A stretch of DNA of 64,000 nucleotides, from contig NZ_JARIXP010000001.1 in NCBI RefSeq assembly GCF_029269265.1, positions 671,306 through 735,305 of the forward strand. Reading direction: 5' to 3'. The notes below the pieces were generated by a model. It had not been told where the DNA came from, searched no databases, and saw only the letters and a list, made by a program, of their open reading frames with translations. This DNA is from Rheinheimera sp. 1928-s (GTDB taxonomy: Bacteria > Pseudomonadota > Gammaproteobacteria > Enterobacterales > Alteromonadaceae). Shown here in pieces: positions 1 to 7,814 of this stretch; within the stretch, counting starts at the first letter, position 1, and every line of letters starts with the position of its first letter. Position numbers and translations under genes: made by a program.

Positions 1-907
1 CTGTGTACATAATGAAAGTGGTTTTGGCCGGTATGGCTTTCGCCACATTAATAGCCTTACGCGCCACGACAATAAAGCGGCTGGCGTTGTCTTTTTGATT
101 GGCTAAACCCCGGCCTAATACTTCCAGGCCATAGAGTCTGCCACCTTCTTCACCGCCAATGGCGACCACAGATTTATCCTGAGCTTTGCGTACCCGTTCA
201 AAAGCATCAGATGAAGCATCACAGTATTCAATTTTGACGTTGGATAAACCCTGTAAATAGTTACTGCACTGAGCTATCACCTGAGGGTGAGCACAAATCT
301 GGCGGATTTTACTCAGCTCTGTACCTTCCACACCTAACAAACAATGTTCAATAGGGTGGGTCAGCTCGCCTACGATCGACAAACGGGTATGCTGCAGTAA
401 GTCGTACACTTCGTTGATACTGCCGGACGATGTATTTTCAATAGGCAATACTGCATAGTCGGCATGACCTGTTTCTACTGCTTGTACTATTTCATTAAAA
501 CTGTCGCAGCCAATTTCAATCAGCTTTTCAGCACGACGGGTGAAGTACTTTTGTGTTGCCCAGTAACTGTATGAACCCTGACGCCCCAAAAAGGCGACCC
601 GGCAAACCGGACCATTGTCACCATTCAGCTGGCCTTGTACTTTGGCTTGCTGCTGCAATACAGAGTCTTCAATAATCACATGGTAAATTTTAGTGACGTA
701 CTGAGCGTCCAGTCCCAGTGTTTTGCCGCGTTCAATCAGTGACACCAACAACTCTTCTTCCCGCTTTTGATCACGAATAGGTTTGTTTTGCGCCAGTTTG
801 GCGTCGGCTACGCTTAAGGCGAGCTGACGTCGGCTTGCCAGTAATTGCAGCAGATCTTTGTCCGTACTGCTGATCTGCTGGCGAATGTGGTCTAAATCTA
901 TGCTCAT
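1..907 (-). CDS. pheA: P-protein, chorismate mutase/prephenate dehydratase (partial, C-terminus outside window)
   Basis: Bifunctional enzyme of phenylalanine synthesis: chorismate to prephenate, then to phenylpyruvate. About 302 codons are visible; the E. coli protein has about 386. The first 90 or so residues are the helical chorismate mutase domain (the LLQLLASRRQLALSVADAK helix and an RDQKREEELL segment). Residues from about 105 are the prephenate dehydratase domain, with the VAFLGRQGSYS start motif, LPIENTSSGS, and the GVEGTELSKI segment. The ACT domain begins at the window edge and carries the ASRF motif that follows the dehydratase. The start is ATG at 907 on the minus strand, 19 bases after the attenuator U-tract. 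Transcription is very probably controlled by the leader peptide and terminator at 926-1042. The only incomplete aspect is the missing C-terminus at base 1. Confidence 0.95.
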   Translation of the reverse strand, partial: MSIDLDHIRQQISSTDKDLLQLLASRRQLALSVADAKLAQNKPIRDQKREEELLVSLIERGKTLGLDAQYVTKIYHVIIEDSVLQQQAKVQGQLNGDNGPVCRVAFLGRQGSYSYWATQKYFTRRAEKLIEIGCDSFNEIVQAVETGHADYAVLPIENTSSGSINEVYDLLQHTRLSIVGELTHPIEHCLLGVEGTELSKIRQICAHPQVIAQCSNYLQGLSNVKIEYCDASSDAFERVRKAQDKSVVAIGGEEGGRLYGLEVLGRGLANQKDNASRFIVVARKAINVAKAIPAKTTFIMYT

Positions 908-925
908 AAAAGCGTCCTTTAAGCT

Positions 926-1003
926 AAAAAAAAACCTCCCGATGCTGGGAGGTTTTTTGGTTTATCACGCGCGCGCGACTTACCGCCTCCCCGTTGGGGT
1001 GGT
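926..1003 (-). promoter_or_regulatory. pheA transcription attenuator (regions 1-4) with intrinsic terminator
   Basis: Reading the minus strand, four segments can pair in alternative ways. Region 1 is ACCACCCC (1003-996), region 2 GGGGAGG (992-986), region 3 CCTCCC (952-947) and region 4 GGGAGG (940-935). 1:2 forms over a 3-base loop, 2:3 is the antiterminator, and 3:4 is a 6-bp stem with loop AGCATC followed by nine U (934-926), a classic terminator. Region 2 and region 4 carry the same GGGAGG, so pairing is mutually exclusive. Stalling at the Phe codons would cover region 1 and free region 2 for region 3, allowing pheA expression. Confidence 0.85.
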
Positions 1004-1042
1004 AAAGAGGCGAAAAAAGCGAGCGATCTGAATTGGTTTCAT
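980..1042 (-). CDS. pheL: Phe-rich leader peptide of the pheA attenuator (20 aa)
   Basis: Short reading frame on the minus strand, start ATG 1042-1040 and stop TAA 982-980. It encodes 20 residues with the regulatory run FFRLF: Phe codons TTT at residues 9, 10 and 13. The last Phe codon (1006-1004) directly abuts the first pairing segment of the attenuator (1003-996), which is where a ribosome stalled for lack of Phe-tRNA must sit. It lies just upstream of a perfect terminator and of pheA. The ribosome binding site is poor (GGTGG just before the ATG). The function is inferred from architecture shared with E. coli pheL; the sequence itself is not similar beyond the Phe codons. Confidence 0.8.
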   Translation of the reverse strand: MKPIQIARFFRLFTTPTGRR

Positions 1043-1049
1043 GGCCACC

Positions 1050-1079
1050 ACAATAGTAAGTCTGGACGTCTAAAGTCAA
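1050..1079 (-). promoter_or_regulatory. Possible pheA promoter
   Basis: On the minus strand a TTGACT -35 (1079-1074) is followed 18 bases later by TATTGT (1055-1050), or 15 bases later by TACTAT (1058-1053). The -35 overlaps the stop codon of the upstream acylase gene. It would place the transcript start very close to the leader ATG, leaving almost no 5' leader, so a promoter further upstream inside the acylase gene is also possible. Confidence 0.4.
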
Positions 1080-3427
1080 GCTTTAGGTTGCAACTTCAGT
1101 AAGTATTTTTGCTCACCAGGTAAAAAGCCTAAAGCCTGCTCCTTTAACCAGAAGTCGTGGTCCGCATCATAAAAGGGGGATAACGGATGGCCTGACTGAC
1201 CTGCCGGTATCACTAAAATACCTTCAGCTTCTTTGCCTGGTGACACCACCATACGTTCTGACTGGCCATGCACTCTGTTTTGTACTCTTGGCATATGACT
1301 GTCACCATTCATCGGCATTGCAGGCATATTCAGCCAGTCGCCGAAGAAAGGTACTGCAGCTGAGAGTGGATGCACTATAGAGCTTTGATTGATGTTGCCC
1401 CAGCTTGCGCTGGCTAAAGAGCCATAATCTGTTTCCAGCTTTTGTTTACTTTGCAGAACGGCTTGTTGCAATAAGCTGCGCCAGGAGCTGAATGTGGCAG
1501 GTAGGGTGTCAGTTCGCTGTTGCTGCAGCATTGCCCAGCCTGCAGTCTCCAGAGAGTATTTCAGGTCCCGCCCTGATAAGTTATTTTCCTCCAGCAGAGC
1601 CGTTAAAGGCGCAAAGCTCAACTCCAGTGTTTTGGCCCGAAAAGAGCGCAGCAATGCGTAGCCCACTGAGCCAATACTGGCATGGCTGGCATCTTTCATC
1701 ACGTAATCCAGATAAGACTCTAAGTTATGTTCTGCGACAAAGTCTTTGGTCAGCACTGTGTCTAATAACAACTGTTGCCAGCGGGCCAGCATTAAGGCGC
1801 GGTGATCCAGCTGAATGTCATGCAAACTTTGTTCGGTATGCAGGGCTGTTGCTGTTAAGGCATCACGGATTTGCTGGCCACGGGCACCTAAGTCGTAACC
1901 GCCATTACCAATCAATGCTAAGTCTTTGCCGCCTATCACTCTGCTGTTGGCTGTCCAGAGCTGACCGGATTGCGGCTGGTAAATTTGTGGGGAACGGCTT
2001 TGTGACAAATAACCTGTCCATTGATTCTGGCCATTGCTCCAGTCCTGAGGCGTATCCATGTGCTGCACTTTACGTTCTGGTAAAGCACCGATCAGAGTCC
2101 AGCCTATGGCGCCGTCTTTATCTGCTACCAGTAAATTTTGAGTCGGCACACCGGCACTGGCTGCCAGTTTTAACGTTTCACGTACGCCCTGACTTTTTTC
2201 CAGTGCTAATAAATTAAAGTTGGCACCTTCCACATCATGAGCCACCCAACGATAGGCATAGTTCTGAAAAGGCGGTGGCAACACCGGGCCCCAAATGGTT
2301 TCTTTTTGCAGCACCAGTTCATCCGGCTGGCCTTTGACTTTAAACACTTCATTCTGGTAACTGAATTCCTGCCAGCCATCAGTGGTTTGATACTTTTCAC
2401 CTTTTTCATCCAGCTTCAAGGCTATGACATCAGACCAATCTGCTGTGCTGTTGGTAAAACCCCAGGCTATATGGCCATTGCTGCCTGCAACTATAGCCGG
2501 AGTGCCAGGTAAGCTGACTCCTGCAACTTCAAACGCCTGCTCGTTTTCTGTCCATTTCAACTGAGCTTTAAACCAGGTGCCTGGTACACGGATCCCCAGG
2601 TGCATATCGTCAGCCAAAATAGCACGGCCATCTTTGGTTCTTTGGCCGGACACTGCAAAGTTATTACTGCCAATGTCGGCACTGTCATGCAAAGAACAGT
2701 CAGTGCAGGCGGTTTTTTGTCCTGCCAGCAGCGCCGGATAGGGTGATTTTGGCATAGGGATAAGACTGACTTTGCTGTTGTCCATGGCAGCTTGCCAGTC
2801 CGGGCTGTGCTGGAATAAAAAATCGTACCAGTCTTGTGGCAGTTTTTGTTGCATCAGGCCCATTGCCAGCTCGTCTTTGCCCTCAGAGCCCTGTAAATCC
2901 AGATACATGCTATAGAGTGCCAAAAAGGAATCCGCTTCCACCCAGTTTCGTGGTGTTTGTGCTAATAAACCGTATTCAAAGGGCGGCCAGCCTAACTCGG
3001 CCAAACCTGCATTGACTCCGGCTGTATAGCGCTGAAGCAGTAGCTTTTGCTCTGCAGGTAAATGGGCAAAACCCCGCTGCGCTTTGGCTCTGAATCTGTG
3101 AATACGACGTTTTTTATCCAAATCCAGCGCCATTTCACCAAAAAGTTCGGACAACTCTCCGGCTGCATTACGGCGCAATAAATCCATCTGGAAAAATCGC
3201 TCCTGAGCATGGACAAAACCTAAGGCATAAGCCACGTCATTGCGATTTTGCCCTTTGATGCTGGCATAGCCTTGCGCATCCCGGCTGATTTCAACCTGTT
3301 GTCTGACTTCCGCAGGCAATTCGCCTTCATAGGCTGGTAAGGTGCTACGCAGAGCAAAATATAAAAAACCAGCGACCAGCAGGATCAGCATCAATAAGAC
3401 AATAGAAATCCGTTTGAACCAAAGCAT
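1076..3427 (-). CDS. Penicillin acylase family (S45) N-terminal-nucleophile hydrolase
   Basis: Member of the Ntn-hydrolase family that includes penicillin G acylases and acyl-homoserine-lactone acylases; it hydrolyses an amide bond of an N-acyl substrate outside the cytoplasm. A membrane helix (about residues 8-28) is followed by the family's alpha-chain signature (GFVHAQERFFQMDLLRR). The autocleavage site is the Gly-Ser of DIGSNNFAVSG: Ser254 would become the N-terminal nucleophile of the beta chain, followed by DDMHLGIRVPGTW and NGHIAWGFTNS. The start chosen is ATG 3427, with GGAAG nine bases upstream; an in-frame TTG at 3457 has no ribosome binding site. Length 783 aa is normal for the family. 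The gene runs toward pheA and is divergent from the cytochrome b gene. Substrate is unknown; antibiotic or quorum-signal cleavage are only family possibilities. Confidence 0.88.
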   Translation of the reverse strand: MLWFKRISIVLLMLILLVAGFLYFALRSTLPAYEGELPAEVRQQVEISRDAQGYASIKGQNRNDVAYALGFVHAQERFFQMDLLRRNAAGELSELFGEMALDLDKKRRIHRFRAKAQRGFAHLPAEQKLLLQRYTAGVNAGLAELGWPPFEYGLLAQTPRNWVEADSFLALYSMYLDLQGSEGKDELAMGLMQQKLPQDWYDFLFQHSPDWQAAMDNSKVSLIPMPKSPYPALLAGQKTACTDCSLHDSADIGSNNFAVSGQRTKDGRAILADDMHLGIRVPGTWFKAQLKWTENEQAFEVAGVSLPGTPAIVAGSNGHIAWGFTNSTADWSDVIALKLDEKGEKYQTTDGWQEFSYQNEVFKVKGQPDELVLQKETIWGPVLPPPFQNYAYRWVAHDVEGANFNLLALEKSQGVRETLKLAASAGVPTQNLLVADKDGAIGWTLIGALPERKVQHMDTPQDWSNGQNQWTGYLSQSRSPQIYQPQSGQLWTANSRVIGGKDLALIGNGGYDLGARGQQIRDALTATALHTEQSLHDIQLDHRALMLARWQQLLLDTVLTKDFVAEHNLESYLDYVMKDASHASIGSVGYALLRSFRAKTLELSFAPLTALLEENNLSGRDLKYSLETAGWAMLQQQRTDTLPATFSSWRSLLQQAVLQSKQKLETDYGSLASASWGNINQSSIVHPLSAAVPFFGDWLNMPAMPMNGDSHMPRVQNRVHGQSERMVVSPGKEAEGILVIPAGQSGHPLSPFYDADHDFWLKEQALGFLPGEQKYLLKLQPKA

Positions 3428-3487
3428 AGGTTTTTGCTTCCAATGGGGTAAAATCAATAACTTATCATAATAGAGGACTGAGAAAAG

Positions 3488-4129
3488 ATGAAAGTGATTC
3501 AGTTATGGGATAAAGCCATACGATTTTACCACTGGAGTCAGCTGCTGTTATTGGCTGGCTTATGGTTTACCGCTGATCAGGGTTATCTGGTGGTGCATCA
3601 GGTTTTGGCGTATTCACTTGCTGCTATTTTACTTGGTCGCTTGATTTGGGGTTTTGTTGGCAGCGAGACTGCCCGTTTCAGTCATTTTCTGCAAAGCCCG
3701 TTTCAGTTAGTACGGATGTGGAATAAAGCCAAACATGGCATTGGTCACAGAGGCTTGTCAGGTTATATGAGTCTGGCTTTGATGACGCTGATTTTGTTGC
3801 AGTTTATCTCAGGGTTAATGACCACTGATGATGTGATGACAGAAGGACCGCTTTACGCTTCAGTGTCGTCTGACTGGTCTTCTTTTGCCTCCTGGTTTCA
3901 CCATAACAATTTTGATCTGTTGCTGATACTGATTGCAGTGCATGTGGTTGCAGCGCTTGTTCACGGGGTGAGAAAAGATGGGGTCTTAGGTGCTATGTTG
4001 CATGGCAAACTGAACACGGACGCACAACAACCTGTAATCAAATCATCGCGTTGGTATTTGCTGTTGGTGCTGGTTTTTGCCGGGGTTTTTGCGCTGTGGC
4101 AAGGGCTGTCTTTGTATCAACAGTGGTAA
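3488..4129 (+). CDS. Cytochrome b561-type (cytochrome b/b6 domain) membrane protein
   Basis: Probable b-type haem electron carrier of the inner membrane, of the cytochrome b561/NiFe-hydrogenase cytochrome b family. It has an N-terminal VIQLWDKAIRFYHWSQ motif (family hallmark xWDxxxRxxHW, His being a haem ligand), further His residues in helices (VHQVLAYSL, FHHNNF, IAVHVVAALVHG), and four to five hydrophobic segments. The C-terminus adds one more helix after KSSRWYLLLVLVFAG. 213 aa is typical. GAG-type ribosome binding bases precede ATG 3488. It faces, tail to tail, a gene for a soluble class II cytochrome c, and in many proteobacteria these two families lie side by side, which suggests a shared redox role. 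Confidence 0.85.
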   Translation: MKVIQLWDKAIRFYHWSQLLLLAGLWFTADQGYLVVHQVLAYSLAAILLGRLIWGFVGSETARFSHFLQSPFQLVRMWNKAKHGIGHRGLSGYMSLALMTLILLQFISGLMTTDDVMTEGPLYASVSSDWSSFASWFHHNNFDLLLILIAVHVVAALVHGVRKDGVLGAMLHGKLNTDAQQPVIKSSRWYLLLVLVFAGVFALWQGLSLYQQW

Positions 4130-4135
4130 TGTGCC

Positions 4136-4160
4136 GTAGGGGCGGGGCTTGTCCCCGCCC
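4136..4160. repeat. GC-rich dispersed palindrome, copy 1
   Basis: GGGCGGGG (4140-4147), loop CTTGT, CCCCGCCC (4153-4160): a perfect 8-bp stem between the convergent cytochrome genes. The 21 bases 4136-4156 recur exactly, inverted, at 43511-43531. It has no good U-tract on either side, so it is better described as a REP-like intergenic repeat than as a standard terminator, though the hairpin could still protect or end both transcripts. Confidence 0.75.
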
Positions 4161-4173
4161 GTCACTAAGGAGA

Positions 4174-4626
4174 TCAGTCGGCTTTGTATTGGTCGTGACA
4201 AGCCTTGCAGTTTTTGGCGAAATTGCCAAAGGCTGGTTTAATAGTAGCCTGGTCGCCTGATTTAGCAGCAGTTTGTAGCGCTAAAGCATCAGTTTGGAAT
4301 TGCTGGGCTTTTTGTTGAAAATCCTGCAGGTTTTTCCAGATATCTGCTTTGGCTTCACTTTTTACTTTATCAGCTCCAGCTACTTCAAAGGCTTCCCATG
4401 GTAAGGTGGTCAGGCTTGCCAGTGCATCAGCGCGTTTTTCTGCGCGTTTAGCATCAAAAGGCACTTTCCCGCGCATCATGTCGCCTAAATCGACGAAATT
4501 ATGTCGGATTAATTGGAAACTGTGTTGACGGTAAGTGACCGCGTCTTCGGCGTCGGTAAAGGCGCTGCCTGCGATAGCACATGCAGAAGACAATCCTAAA
4601 GACAGTAAGATAAACAGATTTTTCAT
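4174..4626 (-). CDS. Class II cytochrome c (cytochrome c'/c556 type), periplasmic
   Basis: Small monohaem electron carrier. It has a Sec signal peptide (MKNLFILLSLGLSSACAIAG), a four-helix body and the haem-binding CKACH close to the C-terminus (CKACHDQYKAD), the arrangement that defines class II cytochromes c. The start is taken as ATG 4626, which begins the signal peptide and has GAG ten bases upstream; ATG 4641 adds five residues without a ribosome binding site. About 150 aa, as expected. It is convergent with the cytochrome b561-type gene and divergent from the GGDEF-EAL gene. It may accept or deliver electrons for the membrane cytochrome b, which is inference from position. Confidence 0.88.
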   Translation of the reverse strand: MKNLFILLSLGLSSACAIAGSAFTDAEDAVTYRQHSFQLIRHNFVDLGDMMRGKVPFDAKRAEKRADALASLTTLPWEAFEVAGADKVKSEAKADIWKNLQDFQQKAQQFQTDALALQTAAKSGDQATIKPAFGNFAKNCKACHDQYKAD

Positions 4627-4766
4627 TGGCTTAATTCTCATTTGTTTGATTTTGATGCAATAATGGTTTGATGCTTTTGTGTGTCACAATAGCATTACAA
4701 CTGAACCCCGTCGCTGTCAACTCAGGAAATCATGTGAAGGACGTTAATTTTCACAAACCTACAGGT

Positions 4767-7727
4767 ATGAATTCCCTTAGCATCAAGTTTGCGCTACTGG
4801 TGTTTATGCTGACTGTAGTTGCAAGCGCAGCCATCGCCTATGCTGTATTAATGCTGCAACAAAATGTGCTGGTTCAACAAGAGAAACACGAATTAAAGCG
4901 GCAATCTGAAAAATATGCCCGCGAACTGGATGCCGATTTTTTAACTCGTGAGAAAAAGGCCATCAGTGCCAACAATATAGTAGTGCGCTACTTAAGCAAA
5001 ACTACAGCCTCATCTCTGGAGTTGCCAGCGGTTCTGCCAGATGGCAGTGTACGTATTCAGGATGACTTGTCTGCTGCTTTTATTCCTCAGTCAAAATTAG
5101 ATCCTCAGCAAAGTGCCTGGTTAATGCAAACTGAAGAGTTATGGCAGCAGTTGGCTCCTCTGATGCTGGAGGAGTTTTTTAACTTTTATTTTATTTCCAA
5201 GCAAGGCCTGATACGAATAGCGCCGGCAGACTGGGCGCTGGAAGTGCCTGTCACTCATGATTTCACCAAAGATATCTTCTTTGATATTGCCACGCCGGAA
5301 CAAAACCCCAGCCGTTTACCACGCTGGACTCCGATTTATTACGATCCGATCTGGCAAAAATGGATGACCAGTCTGGTGATCCCAGTGTATGCCGCAGATG
5401 AGTTTTTAGGGGTGACGGCTAGCGATTATATTCTGGATGAATTGTTTCTTGATTTAGCCAGCATTGAACAATCGTCCAGCGGCTTGCGCAGTATGTTGTT
5501 TGATCCTCAAGGCAATTTATTACTCGATGGCAAAAAACCTGTGCCGCTGCAAAAAAGCGGACAACAAAACTTTGATGCCCGCTATAGTTCAGTGGCACCA
5601 AGACGACCTGAGCTGGCTGCTTTTATTCAACAAGTCACAACCAACCCAACAGCGTCGGAGTTGCTGCAGGCCGATTTAGCCAACTATCTGGTGTCAGCCG
5701 CCAAAGTGCAACGTTTGGATTGGTATCTGACCTTGTATCAGGATAAACAGGTGGTCGTTAGCGGCCTGCAGGATTTTCGTGACAATGTGATGCTGATTTT
5801 TCTGACTGTTGCAGTCGTGGTGGCATTGTCTCTGCAGTTTTTTATTTACCAGTTTATTTTAAAGCGCTTAACCCGTTTGTCTTCTGCCGTGCAACGGATC
5901 AGTAGGGGCGATTTACAGCAACTTACTCTGGATCAGAATGACGATGAAATTGGCATGCTCAATCGTGCTTTTAATGGCATGGCTGAAGAAATCCATCAAC
6001 TGATCTCCGGGTTAAATACTCGCATAGGCGAAAAAGAAGAAGCCGAACGAGCTACCCGTAAACTGACCAAAGCCGTAGCCTTTTCCAGTTCGGGTATTTT
6101 GCTGACCGATAAAGAGTTGCATATCGAATACGTGAACCCTTTTATGCTGGAGCTGATGGGCTGCACAGCCGAGCAGATGATGCAAAAGCCATTGTCGTCT
6201 TTATTTGCCGCTGAGATGTTTTTTGTTGGAGAAGAAATCAGCCAAACTCTGAAAGAGCGCCATCACTGGCGTGGCGATATGCTGTTGCAACATGTGCTAC
6301 GTAAAATTTGGGTGTCATTGGCGATAGCCCCTATCCGCGATGAAAAGGGAGAGGTCAGTAACTATGTCTGCGCTATGCAGGACATCTCTTTTATCAAAGA
6401 AAGTCAGCGAAAAATGGAGCAACTGGCTTACTACGATATGTTAACTGGCCTTGCCAACCGCAGTTATTTTCGTGACCAGTTACGCAAAGCTATTGCGATG
6501 TCGTCCCGTGGTTATTACCACTTTGCGTTGTTGTATTTTGATCTGGACGAATTTAAACGCATCAACGATACACTGGGCCATGACGCCGGCGACGAACTAT
6601 TGAAAGAAGTAGCACGCAGGTTGATTAGCCGTTTACGGGAAGAAGACACCATAGCGCGTTTGGGCGGCGATGAGTTTGCAGTGATTTTAAGTGGTATTAA
6701 AGACAGGGCTCACGCAGCCTTGATCGCCGAAAACCTGCAGCAAAGTTTTGCAGCTCCGGTAAAACTGACTGGCCAGGAAGTTGCTATCAGCGCCAGTATC
6801 GGCATCACTATAGCGCCTGAAGATGCGGCCGATGAGGAACTGCTGCTCAAACATGCCGATTTGGCCATGTACGAAGCCAAGGCCCGTGGTCGCAATACCT
6901 ATCATTTTTTCAGTCAGGATTTAAACGACGCAGCCAAAGAAAAACTGCAGATAGAAAACCATTTGCGTGAAGCCATTCGTGAACATCAGTTTGTATTGTA
7001 TTACCAGCCGAAAATCGACATTCGTACTAATGTGGTGATTGGTTATGAAGCCTTATTGCGCTGGGTCCGGCCGGACGGTTCTATGATCCCGCCACTGCGG
7101 TTTATTCCTGTGGCGGAAAGCACGGGGCTGATTGTTGAAATAGGCGAATGGATTATCTGGGAGGCCTGTCGTTTTATCAGTCGCCAGCAATCCAGAGGCC
7201 ATGATGTGACTATTTCTATTAACCTGTCGGCACGGCAATTTACCGATCAAAACCTGGCTGAAGTGGTGGAGCGGGTATTACAACGAACTGGTGCTCAGCC
7301 AGACAAACTGATCTTTGAAATTACCGAGTCGATGCTGATGGGGGACACTGATGCGGCTATTGCCCAGTTAAATGAGTTAAAAGGACTGGGGGTGACTTTA
7401 TCTATTGATGACTTTGGTACAGGCTATTCATCGCTGAGTTATTTAAAGCGATTCCCGGTAGACGAGCTGAAAATAGATCGTTCTTTTGTCAAAGATATTC
7501 CGGCAGACACCAACGACATGGACATAGTTGCGGCCATTATCGCTATGGCGCAAAAAATGAACCTGCGAGTCGTGGCTGAAGGCGTTGAAACCATAGAACA
7601 GATCGAATTCTTAAAAAACAATGCTTGCTATCTGGTACAAGGTTATTACTTCAGCATGCCAAGGGCAGAGCAGGACTTATATAACCTGAGTTATCAACCA
7701 TTACTAATAGGGGCTGCTTCACTGTAA
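4767..7727 (+). CDS. Membrane sensor with HAMP, PAS, GGDEF and EAL domains (c-di-GMP turnover)
   Basis: Inner-membrane protein that likely makes and/or degrades cyclic di-GMP. From ATG 4767: membrane helix about 7-30, a periplasmic Cache-like sensor to about 335, a second helix about 340-364, HAMP, a PAS domain around 430-540, GGDEF near 632 and EAL near 760. The GGDEF motif is intact and preceded by a product-inhibition RxxD (REED, five residues upstream). The EAL domain keeps EALLRW, NLSARQF, DDFGTGYSSL, KIDRSF and AEGVET, so both activities may be live. Upstream TTG 4668 and ATG 4671 would add 33 residues with no role in the membrane topology, so the start at the hydrophobic helix is preferred, although its ribosome binding site is weak too. 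A PilZ protein at 57541-58236 is a possible reader of the signal. Confidence 0.9.
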   Translation: MNSLSIKFALLVFMLTVVASAAIAYAVLMLQQNVLVQQEKHELKRQSEKYARELDADFLTREKKAISANNIVVRYLSKTTASSLELPAVLPDGSVRIQDDLSAAFIPQSKLDPQQSAWLMQTEELWQQLAPLMLEEFFNFYFISKQGLIRIAPADWALEVPVTHDFTKDIFFDIATPEQNPSRLPRWTPIYYDPIWQKWMTSLVIPVYAADEFLGVTASDYILDELFLDLASIEQSSSGLRSMLFDPQGNLLLDGKKPVPLQKSGQQNFDARYSSVAPRRPELAAFIQQVTTNPTASELLQADLANYLVSAAKVQRLDWYLTLYQDKQVVVSGLQDFRDNVMLIFLTVAVVVALSLQFFIYQFILKRLTRLSSAVQRISRGDLQQLTLDQNDDEIGMLNRAFNGMAEEIHQLISGLNTRIGEKEEAERATRKLTKAVAFSSSGILLTDKELHIEYVNPFMLELMGCTAEQMMQKPLSSLFAAEMFFVGEEISQTLKERHHWRGDMLLQHVLRKIWVSLAIAPIRDEKGEVSNYVCAMQDISFIKESQRKMEQLAYYDMLTGLANRSYFRDQLRKAIAMSSRGYYHFALLYFDLDEFKRINDTLGHDAGDELLKEVARRLISRLREEDTIARLGGDEFAVILSGIKDRAHAALIAENLQQSFAAPVKLTGQEVAISASIGITIAPEDAADEELLLKHADLAMYEAKARGRNTYHFFSQDLNDAAKEKLQIENHLREAIREHQFVLYYQPKIDIRTNVVIGYEALLRWVRPDGSMIPPLRFIPVAESTGLIVEIGEWIIWEACRFISRQQSRGHDVTISINLSARQFTDQNLAEVVERVLQRTGAQPDKLIFEITESMLMGDTDAAIAQLNELKGLGVTLSIDDFGTGYSSLSYLKRFPVDELKIDRSFVKDIPADTNDMDIVAAIIAMAQKMNLRVVAEGVETIEQIEFLKNNACYLVQGYYFSMPRAEQDLYNLSYQPLLIGAASL

Positions 7728-7814
7728 CCTGCTGTTGGGAGTACGCCAGCCCCGCTGAGTGCTTTTCTTCATACAGTTTACAGGGCGACACCCCAATAAA
7801 ACCAGGAAACATCC

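Noticed and set aside
1060-1075. AGACGTCC AGACTTAC resembling met boxes upstream of pheA
   Set aside because: Only one of the two 8-mers is close to consensus (7 of 8) and the pathway link to phenylalanine is absent; likely chance within the promoter.
1492-2217. 241-codon plus-strand frame opposite the penicillin acylase gene
   Set aside because: Antisense shadow: no family similarity, no ribosome binding site, and the opposite frame encodes a clear conserved enzyme.
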